Of a DNA stretch of 43,503 nt, positions 25,712 to 32,881 are shown piece by piece. Made by a program: the position numbers and the translations under genes. How positions within the stretch are numbered: position 1 is the stretch's first letter; each line of letters begins with the position of its first letter. Under the pieces are notes generated by a model. The model did no database searches. It had not been told where the DNA came from and saw only the letters and a program-made list of their open reading frames with translations. This stretch comes from a virus. The stretch is taken from the IMG/VR virus record IMGVR_UViG_3300020195_000054, positions 1 through 43,503 of that record; one strand, 5' to 3'.

Positions 25712-26812
25712 TCAGCTCAGTTTGACGTATAGGATATTAGAGCCAATCACATTGATTGTCTGAGTTCCCGCCGCGCTGCTACTCCCGGCATAGAGTTGGA
25801 TGGTGTTATTGTCCGTGAGGGTCGTCACCAACGTAGTGACATGAAATTGCTGGGGGACTGCGGCAAGATCGTCGGCAAGCGCAAAAGTCTCTGACGCGGC
25901 AATGTCGGCGGCTGTGGTCGCATTGAACAGCTTGAAAAACCATGAACGACGTGCGCTCGAACTCTGGATTCCTCCAATCTGAACAATCACCATGTAGGTG
26001 CCTGCGGAGGGGAGGTTGACCTCCAAATCAGTTGCCCCAAAATCAACCTTGGCATATGCGGCAGTCATCACGTAGTCCGTCGGACCACCAACAACAATCG
26101 AATTCGAGTTTGTCGCTACGGCACCCGCTACCCCAGTTGCGCCAGTCGCGCCAGCCGCGCCAGTCGCGCCAGTCGCGCCAGTGGCACCCGTCGCACCCGT
26201 CGCACCCGTCGCTCCAGTTGCACCCGTGATGGAAAGGCCGCGCGGACCTGTCGGCAGCACAATAGTCCCCGGAGTGATGACAGCAGCCGGAATGGGGACG
26301 GCTTCAAGGAGAGTAGCAAAAACGGTGGCGTTCTGAAACACTTGGTCAACTACCAACCAGCCAACACCGGGGACAAAAATTGTCTGACCCGCTGCGATTG
26401 TCGCGGACGGGATGGTGTTGAACTGGGTTGTGGGACTTCCCACGGTCGGTGGGATGAAAGCCGTCGTGGTGACCGTGTAGGCATTGTTGCCCGGATTTCC
26501 GGGAGCGCCGGTATCGCCTTGTGGTCCGACGAGTCCGACAATTCCTTCACCAAACAAGCGGAGGAAGTAGCAGGCGAGACCCTCGCTTGTGCCACGCGGA
26601 TTTCCCGTAAGACCCACATCGAGGTTGCATGGAAGAGTCCACGTCACAACTCCGTTCACTTCGGTTTTGACGACATTGCCGAAGAACTGCTGAATGAAAT
26701 TACTCAACGCCGACGGCAGCGTTTCCGCATCGGCGCTATTCGTGGGACAGACATTACAGGGAGTGCATCCCGTATTTCCGTTTGTGACCCCGTTGGTGCA
26801 GTCGCAAGACAT
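25712..26812 (-). CDS. Collagen-like tail fibre with C1q/TNF-like tip
   Basis: A 366-residue fibre. The start is Cys-rich (CDCTNG...CTPCNVCP). A short collagen-like piece (GPQGDTGAPGNPGN) lies near residues 98-111. A run of nine or so Gly-Ala-Thr triplets at about residues 195-225 forms the collagen-like shaft. The last 130 residues (TDLEVNLPSAGTYMVIVQI ... TINVIGSNILYVKL) look like a C1q/TNF-type jelly roll, typical of trimeric receptor-binding tips. It is the first fibre gene after the lysis-type cassette. No signal peptide. Confidence 0.78.
   Translation of the reverse strand: MSCDCTNGVTNGNTGCTPCNVCPTNSADAETLPSALSNFIQQFFGNVVKTEVNGVVTWTLPCNLDVGLTGNPRGTSEGLACYFLRLFGEGIVGLVGPQGDTGAPGNPGNNAYTVTTTAFIPPTVGSPTTQFNTIPSATIAAGQTIFVPGVGWLVVDQVFQNATVFATLLEAVPIPAAVITPGTIVLPTGPRGLSITGATGATGATGATGATGATGATGAAGATGATGVAGAVATNSNSIVVGGPTDYVMTAAYAKVDFGATDLEVNLPSAGTYMVIVQIGGIQSSSARRSWFFKLFNATTAADIAASETFALADDLAAVPQQFHVTTLVTTLTDNNTIQLYAGSSSAAGTQTINVIGSNILYVKLS
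26126..26226. repeat. Tandem repeat coding Gly-Ala-Thr shaft
   Basis: Consecutive 9-bp units (variants of GCGCCAGTC / GCACCCGTC on the plus strand) encode the Gly-Ala-Thr collagen-like run of the fibre at 25712-26812. It is partly degenerate at the third codon position, so it looks older than the repeat at 24846. Confidence 0.8.
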
Positions 26813-26814
26813 AC

Positions 26815-27399
26815 TTATTGCTTTCGGTCGTCAATTCCGTCTTTGTTAGCATCGACGATTCCTTGAAGTTTCCCGTGACGGTGAGAAAACCAATACAGAA
26901 CCGCTGCGCCGATAGCCGCCCCGAGAATTACCAGTTCATTCCCGACAATGAGCGTCGGGAGGACAATCATCGCAAGGCCCGAGAGGGCAATCACAGCACT
27001 CGTGGTAACACTACCTCCGACGACGATTTTCAGTGGGGGATAAACAAAGCTGGCGGCACCAAACAGGAAGACCAGAATACCTACCCAAACGACGCTTTTG
27101 AGTGAGGAAAGCTTGGCTCCGATTTCGCGGGCGGTATCTTTCTGAGCGGCACCAATCTTTGTCTCCAGCTCTTCGGTCGTTACCCGAACTGGGGAGGTTT
27201 TTACCGGGATGCCATCCCCGATGGACTCCTCGACAACGCGCTTGTATTTCTGGGTCGTCTCGCTTTGCGGGTTCTGTGATTGCTGAACGCTGCCGGATAC
27301 CCCCGAGGCTGAGATAAAAGAGGACTTGCCGGGATTCAGCGGCATAGCACCGCACCCGGTAAACAAACCAACGAGCAGAATTAAGAAGACACTTTTCAT
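26815..27399 (-). CDS. Predicted lipoprotein with C-terminal membrane helices
   Basis: A 194-residue protein. I start at the ATG at 27399 because it gives a type II signal peptide (MKSVFLILLVGLFTGC, lipobox ending at Cys16) and overlaps the previous stop as ATGA; the longer frame only re-reads the upstream gene. Residues 17-90 are hydrophilic. Three hydrophobic stretches follow (VVWVGILVFLFGAASFVY; VIALSGLAMIVLPTLIVG; LVILGAAIGAAVLYWF). The C-terminus (GIVDANKDGIDDRK) resembles a short Asp-rich, EF-hand-like tail. Directly after a small membrane protein, it may belong to a lysis or superinfection cassette. An o-spanin role is possible but the topology is not classic. Confidence 0.6.
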   Translation of the reverse strand: MKSVFLILLVGLFTGCGAMPLNPGKSSFISASGVSGSVQQSQNPQSETTQKYKRVVEESIGDGIPVKTSPVRVTTEELETKIGAAQKDTAREIGAKLSSLKSVVWVGILVFLFGAASFVYPPLKIVVGGSVTTSAVIALSGLAMIVLPTLIVGNELVILGAAIGAAVLYWFSHRHGKLQGIVDANKDGIDDRKQ

Positions 27400-27608
27400 T
27401 TCCGTTTGGGGTGGTCGGACTTTTGACGGCGAGCGACACCCCGACACTTCAAAGAGATGTAAATTACGGTCGCAAGGGCAACTCCAAATTGACCTACGAG
27501 CACCAGAATCTTCATCACGGGTTCTCCGATGTCCACAAACCAACCGACGCTAGGTGTCCCAAATCCAAAGAGGGAGGCCGAATAGACCTTTATGGAGTCA
27601 AAGTTCAT
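27396..27608 (-). CDS. Small membrane protein, candidate holin
   Basis: A 70-residue protein with one clear hydrophobic segment at about residues 31-52 (VMKILVLVGQFGVALATVIYIS) and a basic C-terminus (RGVARRQKSDHPKRK). The size, single helix, positive tail and location upstream of a lipoprotein suggest a holin-type protein that opens the inner membrane. No named holin family could be matched. It overlaps the lipoprotein start as ATGA. An alternative is a virion or superinfection membrane protein. Confidence 0.4.
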   Translation of the reverse strand: MNFDSIKVYSASLFGFGTPSVGWFVDIGEPVMKILVLVGQFGVALATVIYISLKCRGVARRQKSDHPKRK

Positions 27609-27610
27609 GT

Positions 27611-27694
27611 TTATGGGGATAGGGATTTCGCAATCTTGAAAAGGAGGTTGTTGTCGCTGTCTCCTTGACGGGGTTCGTTTTGACCCGGCGACTC
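27611..27694 (-). pseudogene. Second copy of a GDSDNxLLFKIA peptide without a start codon
   Basis: Read on the minus strand in the same frame as the mini-gene at 27695-27775, the codons after its TAA give ESPGQNEPRQGDSDNNLLFK, then IAKSLSP, then a stop. The core GDSDNxLLFKIA is the same as in the mini-gene. No ATG, GTG or TTG lies in this frame between the two copies. It is therefore either a decayed duplicate or readable only through the upstream stop. Confidence 0.5.
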
Positions 27695-27775
27695 TTAGAC
27701 GCTAAACAACTGCGCAATCTTGAACAGCAGGGTGTTGTCAGAGTCCCCTAGTTTTGGCGTGGTTTCGACGGGCAT
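27695..27775 (-). CDS. Mini-protein with GDSDNTLLFKIA motif (26 aa)
   Basis: A 26-residue frame beginning MPVETTPKLGDSDNTLL and ending at a TAA at 27695. The motif GDSDNxLLxKI recurs in the next 84 bases and recalls short peptides at the ends of phage tail proteins, where GD(S/T)DNxLLxKI is common (from memory). The ATG at 27775 is chosen because upstream in-frame sequence has no such pattern. It is too short for confident calling on its own; the duplication supports that it is real coding sequence. Confidence 0.4.
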   Translation of the reverse strand: MPVETTPKLGDSDNTLLFKIAQLFSV

Positions 27776-27836
27776 ATAAAATTTCCTGAACGTGGTGCCC
27801 CGGCATCCATTCCGGGGACTACGTGTGAACCAATTG

Positions 27837-28025
27837 TTACGCAGTAATGCCGAGAGCGTCCCGGAGGGCGTTGTCAAACGTCGAACCCACGCAGACTTCT
27901 GTGGGCCGATTGCTTGCAATCAGGATTGCTGCGAGGAGACTGGACAGAGAACGTCCCTCCAACGCAGAGATGCCCAACGAACGGCCATATGCCAATAAAA
28001 GAGCTTGAATTTCCGCGTAGGTCAT
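27837..28025 (-). CDS. Hypothetical small protein (62 aa) downstream of the capsid gene
   Basis: A 62-residue protein (begins MTYAEIQALLLAYGRSLGI) with a helical, moderately hydrophobic pattern (LSSLLAAILIASNRP) and a short C-terminal helix (TFDNALRDALGITA). It follows the major capsid gene after a strong hairpin. The middle stretch is not hydrophobic enough to be a certain membrane helix. No family is recognised. Confidence 0.55.
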   Translation of the reverse strand: MTYAEIQALLLAYGRSLGISALEGRSLSSLLAAILIASNRPTEVCVGSTFDNALRDALGITA

Positions 28026-28042
28026 ATTTATGAAAGGAGTAA

Positions 28043-28075
28043 AGAGTCGGCGAGTTTTTGAGGCTCGCCGACTCT
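28043..28075 (-). terminator. Hairpin downstream of the major capsid gene
   Basis: A perfect 12-bp stem (28043-28054 with 28064-28075) and a 9-base loop lie 11 bases beyond the capsid gene stop. On the minus strand the stem is followed by TTTACTCCTTTC, a weak U tract. It probably acts as a partial terminator or 3' stabiliser that raises capsid mRNA over the downstream tail genes. Confidence 0.6.
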
Positions 28076-28085
28076 CGGGTTAGGA

Positions 28086-29354
28086 TTAGCCGCAGACGCC
28101 AACGGCTGCGAACTGGTCACCGCCAGTGTATTCCGAGGCCGGAGCTACTTCGCAATCAGGCAGGCCGAGGTCAGCCACACAACGCTTGTAGATGAAGGCG
28201 ACGACATGCTGCGGACGCTGCGGCTGGTAGGCGCGAGTAATCTGATACTTGTGATGACCGAAGTCACCGAAGACGTTACAGTCATTGTCCACGATGTAAT
28301 GCCAGTCGAGTTCGCCCATGTGGAGCTGGGGCGCGAACTTGAATGAACCTTCGCCAACATACCGCTCCGGGACGAGGCGCTTGAAGCTGTTCTCAGCGAA
28401 CAGGAACGCGATTTCGTAAGGAGCCGAGAGCCATGCCGGGTTGACCTTTGCATAGGCGGTATTCTTAGCCGCGTTCGTGACGATGATGACCGGGTCCACG
28501 AGGACCGGGACGCCCGAACCCGAGATGCTAGAAGCCCGCAGCGGACGCTGGTCCGTGCCAAAGCTAATGCCCCGATAGGCACCCGCCGTCTCGAAGGAAT
28601 AGGCCGTGAGGGACTTCTCACCAAACTTGAAGGAGCCGCTTGTCAGAGCAATTAGCACCTCTTTGACGCCAGTCTCTACCCGGAACGATTCAAGAATGTC
28701 CGAACTGCCGATGAAGCGGAACATCCCGCCATTGCCATCCCCGAAGGTCTCGGCAAAAAGCGCCTCTTTCAGGTAGCGGGCAACCGTATGCAACGCCTTG
28801 AACGAGAGCGGGCCGGTGGGGTTCAACGGGGCAAATTTAACGCCCACGTCTGTCTCACTACCGCCCGTGAACAGGGATGTGAAGTCGTAACCCTTGGTCG
28901 CGTTGAACTTGGAGGCAGAACGCAGATAAAGCTGCGCCCGAATGTCGGAATTGACATACTGAGTCACGAGCTTTTTCATCGAATCCTCTGCCGTGAGGTA
29001 GCTCGATTTGAAAGCCGCGTAACCTTTCTTCACGCAGACACGGGGACCGAAGCCGCGCTTCGATTCGAGCCGAGCAGTGAAGTCCACGGCATCCGTGAGG
29101 TCTTGAAGACCGACAGTGCCGCAAAGTTCAGTGTCACAAACGAAGGTGGGCAGGGCGAGAGAATCGCCGGGAGCCGCCTGCATTTGAACGCTGTTACGGA
29201 TTTCGTCAGAGTTGCCAGCCGAAAAAGTTCCGCCGCCGATGACGTTGATGAACGGAGAGTTAGCAGCCAAAGCTTTCGCAATTGTGCCAGTGAGGCGGGA
29301 AGTGTCCTTCCGCGCAATGTCCGACAGAGCTGCCGGAGTAATACAATCACCCAT
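28086..29354 (-). CDS. Major capsid protein (probable)
   Basis: A 422-residue protein downstream of the scaffold-like gene and two glycosyltransferase-like genes. Size, mixed alpha-beta composition and position between portal/scaffold and tail genes fit a major capsid protein with the HK97 fold. Recognisable pieces include a long N-terminal helix region (PAALSDIARKDTSRLTGTIAKAL), a spine-helix-like FKALHTVARYLKEALFAETF and a conserved-looking end (PQRPQHVVAFIYKRC). It has one of the few good Shine-Dalgarno sites in the window and a hairpin after its stop, both consistent with high expression. Eight or more cysteines are unusual for a capsid protein. I have no exact family match. Confidence 0.72.
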   Translation of the reverse strand: MGDCITPAALSDIARKDTSRLTGTIAKALAANSPFINVIGGGTFSAGNSDEIRNSVQMQAAPGDSLALPTFVCDTELCGTVGLQDLTDAVDFTARLESKRGFGPRVCVKKGYAAFKSSYLTAEDSMKKLVTQYVNSDIRAQLYLRSASKFNATKGYDFTSLFTGGSETDVGVKFAPLNPTGPLSFKALHTVARYLKEALFAETFGDGNGGMFRFIGSSDILESFRVETGVKEVLIALTSGSFKFGEKSLTAYSFETAGAYRGISFGTDQRPLRASSISGSGVPVLVDPVIIVTNAAKNTAYAKVNPAWLSAPYEIAFLFAENSFKRLVPERYVGEGSFKFAPQLHMGELDWHYIVDNDCNVFGDFGHHKYQITRAYQPQRPQHVVAFIYKRCVADLGLPDCEVAPASEYTGGDQFAAVGVCG

Positions 29355-29362
29355 ATTAGGAA

Positions 29363-29367
29363 TCCTT
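29363..29367 (-). promoter_or_regulatory. Shine-Dalgarno site of the capsid gene
   Basis: AAGGA on the minus strand lies 8 bases before the capsid ATG. Most other genes here lack such a site. The 189-base gap upstream holds only short dyads (for example GTAAC/GTTAC around 29418-29434) and no clear promoter. Confidence 0.6.
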
Positions 29368-29543
29368 AGAAAGTGGATGCAGCCGCGAATTTGCGGACAG
29401 AATCCGAGTTAAAACTTGTGTAACAAAGGCTGTTACGCGCCTCGTCTCGCGGGCCGTCGAGACGGATTAGGCCCAAGTCCTACCCGGAACAAGGTGGGAG
29501 AATTTCAGTTCCAATTGAAGAGATGGCAGGCGGGGGGTCCGTG

Positions 29544-30269
29544 TCAATGGACAAATCGCTCGCGAATCCGATTCAATACCGAATTGTCTTTGATTCCGTG
29601 GAGGAATACAACGCCTTGGTCGATAAGCGCGTCAACGTCTGCGGGCTTCATCGTCGCTTGCTGCCAATAGCTCACCATTTGGGGACAATTCTCCCAACCC
29701 TCCCGAGAAAACTGTTTCGTCAAGAAGAAATCCCACCCATAAATTGGAGGGCACCCGCCAATTTTACGACTGACGAGATTCAGAAAAGGTAAGTCCCCCG
29801 AGAAGAGGCAGTTGCCGTTAATGTGGACTCCCGGATATTGCTGCATAGCCCCGTGAACTTTCACGGGACGTTTACGGTTGACCTTTCTCCATGAATCAAG
29901 GAGAGTCTTGTGCCAATAGGGGCCGAGTGGACTTGCATCGGCCTCGAAGGTTAGCACCGCGTCATACTCGGGCATTATTTTGGCCTCGGTGTATGAGCAA
30001 ATGTGGTCCATCGTGCCGAACCACAAATCATTGCACCCCGAAGGCCATCCGACCCCCCTCCGATGACGGTTGATGTAGTGCCACATCTTAAACTTTGAGG
30101 ATACATAGTCAATCGTCTTGAGGTCATGCTGACAATCGAAACGGCTTACGAAAAGAAAATCCACGTCAGGATTATGGCGGGGTTCGAGGTCGGCAATCAG
30201 TCGGGCGACTTCCATCGCTTGCGCCCGGTCCCCCTGCCAATACTGAAGCGCCAAAAGTAGTTTGCTCAT
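29544..30269 (-). CDS. Glycosyltransferase-like protein (GT-A type)
   Basis: A 241-residue protein. The N-terminal strand LLLALQYWQGDRAQAMEVARLI and the acidic motif YDAVLTFEADASPLGP (near residues 103-118), in the place of the DxD motif, suggest a GT-A nucleotide-sugar fold. A conserved-looking HGAMQQYPGVHINGNCLF and a terminal DQGVVFLHGIKDN follow. It overlaps the next gene upstream by four bases and precedes the capsid gene. It may glycosylate a virion protein or a host surface polymer. The donor and acceptor are unknown. Confidence 0.6.
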   Translation of the reverse strand: MSKLLLALQYWQGDRAQAMEVARLIADLEPRHNPDVDFLFVSRFDCQHDLKTIDYVSSKFKMWHYINRHRRGVGWPSGCNDLWFGTMDHICSYTEAKIMPEYDAVLTFEADASPLGPYWHKTLLDSWRKVNRKRPVKVHGAMQQYPGVHINGNCLFSGDLPFLNLVSRKIGGCPPIYGWDFFLTKQFSREGWENCPQMVSYWQQATMKPADVDALIDQGVVFLHGIKDNSVLNRIRERFVH

Positions 30270-31288
30270 CGCTTGTTAGGTAAAAAGACATGCTCGCCGA
30301 TGTGGCCGCAAACGAGACCCATATCCACAAAAGGTTGGTGGCCACTTTGCGCCGCGCGGAGACAGAACGAGACATCCTCCCCCTTTCCCAAACTCGAATG
30401 AGCCCTTGACAACGCCTGCCCGCGAGCAATTAACTCTCGGGCCTTGGCAATACGGACAGGCTCAGAAATTGTGGGGTCGTCGAGAACCTCTAGGGCGTTC
30501 TGGGTAGATTCCTTCAAGTCGTGTTCAGAGGGGGTAAACCAATGCCCGTAATCCCCGTCTTTATTCCTCGCGAGGTGCGGAAAGTGGGTCTCAATGTCGA
30601 GGAACACCGAGCGATGAATCAGAAGACATCCAGTCCCCACCCATCGTGTGGGCTTGATTAAATCGTGGGGGGCTTTCCTCGCATACGCCTCTTCCTCCTT
30701 GTTATGATATGCCTCGGCATACACCGGCTTACCGTGCTCCCACCGGCCTTGATATAGTGCGCCAACCAAGGTTTTACCATGTGACAGGAGGCGATTAACG
30801 GTGTGGAGTCCGGCAAAAGACTCAGAAAGAGTCGAGCGGCAAAAAGAATTGTAGAGTGGAGCATTGCCAAAAGGGAAAACCATGTCGTCGTCAAGCGTGA
30901 GTGCCCACTCGATTTTCGATTTCAAGAATCGGTCGGCCAGCTTGTTACGGGAGTGTGCAATCATTGCATCGCCAAAATCAAGCATCACGGCCATCTTCGT
31001 TCGGTCATACAGGTTGAGGAGAGAGAACTCTGTCCTCGGGTTGGTCGTCTTGTAGGAGGGTAAAAGAATGCAGACCTGACGGCCCTCCCACATTGCAGAC
31101 TCAGTCTCCTTGACTCCGGGCACCGCATCCACCGAGAAAACCCTCTCGACAGCCGCGAGCGAGACCGGCTTGGACCCCGCGTCCCACTGCCGGGCCAGTT
31201 GCTCTGACACTTCAAAAAACTCCGCTGCCTCCCCAACGGTAGGGAAGCTGCGGAGTTTTTGCAGAACCAATTCGCGCAGGTAGGACAT
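30266..31288 (-). CDS. GT2-like glycosyltransferase with N-terminal HTH-like segment
   Basis: A 340-residue protein. Residues 12-40 (LRSFPTVGEAAEFFEVSEQ then LARQWDAGSK) look like a small helix-turn-helix. Residues 70-240 form a GT2-like domain with VCILLPSYKTTN at the donor site, AMIAHSRNKLADRFL, and WALTLDDDMVFP, whose DDD (residues 133-135) fits the metal-binding DxD. A later WVGTGCLLIHRSVF and a terminal GKGEDVSFCLRAAQSGH (ED acceptor-site motif) complete the family pattern. It starts as TAATG at the end of the scaffold-like gene. An HTH fused to a GT is found in several phages, where its role is unknown. Confidence 0.75.
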   Translation of the reverse strand: MSYLRELVLQKLRSFPTVGEAAEFFEVSEQLARQWDAGSKPVSLAAVERVFSVDAVPGVKETESAMWEGRQVCILLPSYKTTNPRTEFSLLNLYDRTKMAVMLDFGDAMIAHSRNKLADRFLKSKIEWALTLDDDMVFPFGNAPLYNSFCRSTLSESFAGLHTVNRLLSHGKTLVGALYQGRWEHGKPVYAEAYHNKEEEAYARKAPHDLIKPTRWVGTGCLLIHRSVFLDIETHFPHLARNKDGDYGHWFTPSEHDLKESTQNALEVLDDPTISEPVRIAKARELIARGQALSRAHSSLGKGEDVSFCLRAAQSGHQPFVDMGLVCGHIGEHVFLPNKR

Positions 31289-32541
31289 TACGCGGCTTCC
31301 TCAGCTTCCTTGCGGAGCCGGTCGAGGGACTCCTCGGGGGTCTCATTATCCGTGGCAGGCTTTGCTTTGGAATCCGCACTCGTGTCGCGAAGCCGCGTGG
31401 TGGAGCCCTTCTTGATTTTTTCTAAGAGGGCGCTTGCCTCTTTCAAGTCCGCTCCGAGCTTCGCAATCTGCGTAGTTGTTGACGCCTTCAAACTGGCGAG
31501 TTCCGCGCGTGTGCGAAAGAGTTCCGGCCCCGCCATAGCCACGGTTGCCCGCATCTCCGGGGAGTCATCCGCCATAGCCTCCTTCAGGTAGTCCTCGGAC
31601 TCCTTAATGAGTGCGTTGTGAGCCTCGACCGACGCCTTCTCAGCCGCTTGGTCTTTGGCCTTCGGGTCCACGGTCTTGGGCTCCAACCAACGGAACTCCT
31701 TGCGGAGGCCCGCGAGAGTCGTAACGGCTCGCGTCTGGGCTTCTTTCCGCTGCCCCTCGGTCTGATTTACCCGAGTCTTCAAAAATTCATCGGCATTCTT
31801 CTTGGCATCCTCAATTGCCTTGAATTTCCTCTCGGCAATCTCCTCACTATCTACCAACTTGCTCTCTATAGAGCGCCGGGCTACCAGAGGCAGCTTGGAG
31901 AGGATGGGCTCCCAGTCGATACTTCCGGGACCGCCCATTTCCTTGATTTTCTTGATGGTGGCTTCAGCGGCCCCGTTCTGGGCCAACTTCGCATAGATGG
32001 CTTCAGAGTTATCCTCAACCTTTTTGTCGAAGCTCTTGAATTCTGGGTCGGACTCGACATCCAACTTTTTTCGGAAAGAACGTAGCTCGTCCAGTTCCGC
32101 CTTGACTTCGGGCGTGAGGACATTAGTGCCCTTGGACTCAAACTCCTTGACCTTTGCTTCTAATGCCTTTGCGCGTGTCTCGGAGGCAGTCAGCTTCTCG
32201 CGGGCAATCCGCTTGACGGTCTCGAAGGCTTCCGCCGACTTCGGCTTCAGGTTTTTTGGGGTCTCGACGGCATCGAGTTCATCCTTCTCCGGGGTCACGA
32301 CGACCGGCTCGTCTGCCTTCTCTTCGACCTTGATTTCCGGCTTGGGTTCTATCGGATGGTCAACCGCTGTTTCACCCGTAGCCGTCGAGTTGGCCTTGTC
32401 GTCAACTAGGGGGTGGTCCTCGCCCTCGCGAGCGGCAGCATCCGTCGCTTCTTTCAAGAGCGCGTCAAGTGAGGAGTCGGTTTCAGGGTCGGTCTGGGGG
32501 AGGGTATCAACTCCCGGAATGGCATCTATGTCTAAGGGCAT
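31288..32541 (-). CDS. Scaffolding-like coiled-coil protein
   Basis: A 417-residue, highly charged protein. Residues 1-95 are acidic and disordered-looking. Residues 100-200 and 240-390 are long Lys/Glu/Ala-rich helices likely to form coiled coils (EKLTASETRAKALEAKVKEF; LKASTTTQIAKLGADLKEAS). It has no cysteine and no globular motif. Its position between portal and major capsid genes is where phages encode the scaffold that shapes the procapsid. The call is by composition and gene order. Confidence 0.72.
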   Translation of the reverse strand: MPLDIDAIPGVDTLPQTDPETDSSLDALLKEATDAAAREGEDHPLVDDKANSTATGETAVDHPIEPKPEIKVEEKADEPVVVTPEKDELDAVETPKNLKPKSAEAFETVKRIAREKLTASETRAKALEAKVKEFESKGTNVLTPEVKAELDELRSFRKKLDVESDPEFKSFDKKVEDNSEAIYAKLAQNGAAEATIKKIKEMGGPGSIDWEPILSKLPLVARRSIESKLVDSEEIAERKFKAIEDAKKNADEFLKTRVNQTEGQRKEAQTRAVTTLAGLRKEFRWLEPKTVDPKAKDQAAEKASVEAHNALIKESEDYLKEAMADDSPEMRATVAMAGPELFRTRAELASLKASTTTQIAKLGADLKEASALLEKIKKGSTTRLRDTSADSKAKPATDNETPEESLDRLRKEAEEAA

Positions 32542-32560
32542 GGTTGGGGTCGGTTAGGGT

Positions 32561-32881
32561 TCACTTTGGGGAGGTAGATTCCTCGTCGGTTTCCACCCAA
32601 AATTCGTCACGGTCGAGGTCTGGATAGTTATCAGAAACTCCCTGCGCCTCGACAGGGCGGGAATGTTGCAACGAAATAATCTGGCCGACCGCATTCGTAT
32701 AACCCTTGAGTTCGCCATTGGTGACGAGGGTCTTGTTCACGTCGGCTCCGTCCAAAAGAGTCGGAGCAAAAAAGGCGAGTAGCTGAATCATTTTCTCCCC
32801 CGTTGAGGTCTTGAGAAAACCACTGAGTTCAGAGGCGTTGTCGGAATCCCATTCGGGGGCTTCGTTTACGGGTAAAATCAT
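32561..32881 (-). CDS. Small protein next to the portal gene
   Basis: A 106-residue protein (begins MILPVNEAPEWDSDNASELS). The pattern of FLKTSTGEKMIQLLAFFAPTLL followed by LVTNGELKGYTNAVGQI recurs, from memory, in small proteins encoded beside podoviral portal genes, but I cannot name it. The C-terminus is acidic. It overlaps the portal stop by four bases (ATGA), so it is translated in step with the portal. Confidence 0.65.
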   Translation of the reverse strand: MILPVNEAPEWDSDNASELSGFLKTSTGEKMIQLLAFFAPTLLDGADVNKTLVTNGELKGYTNAVGQIISLQHSRPVEAQGVSDNYPDLDRDEFWVETDEESTSPK

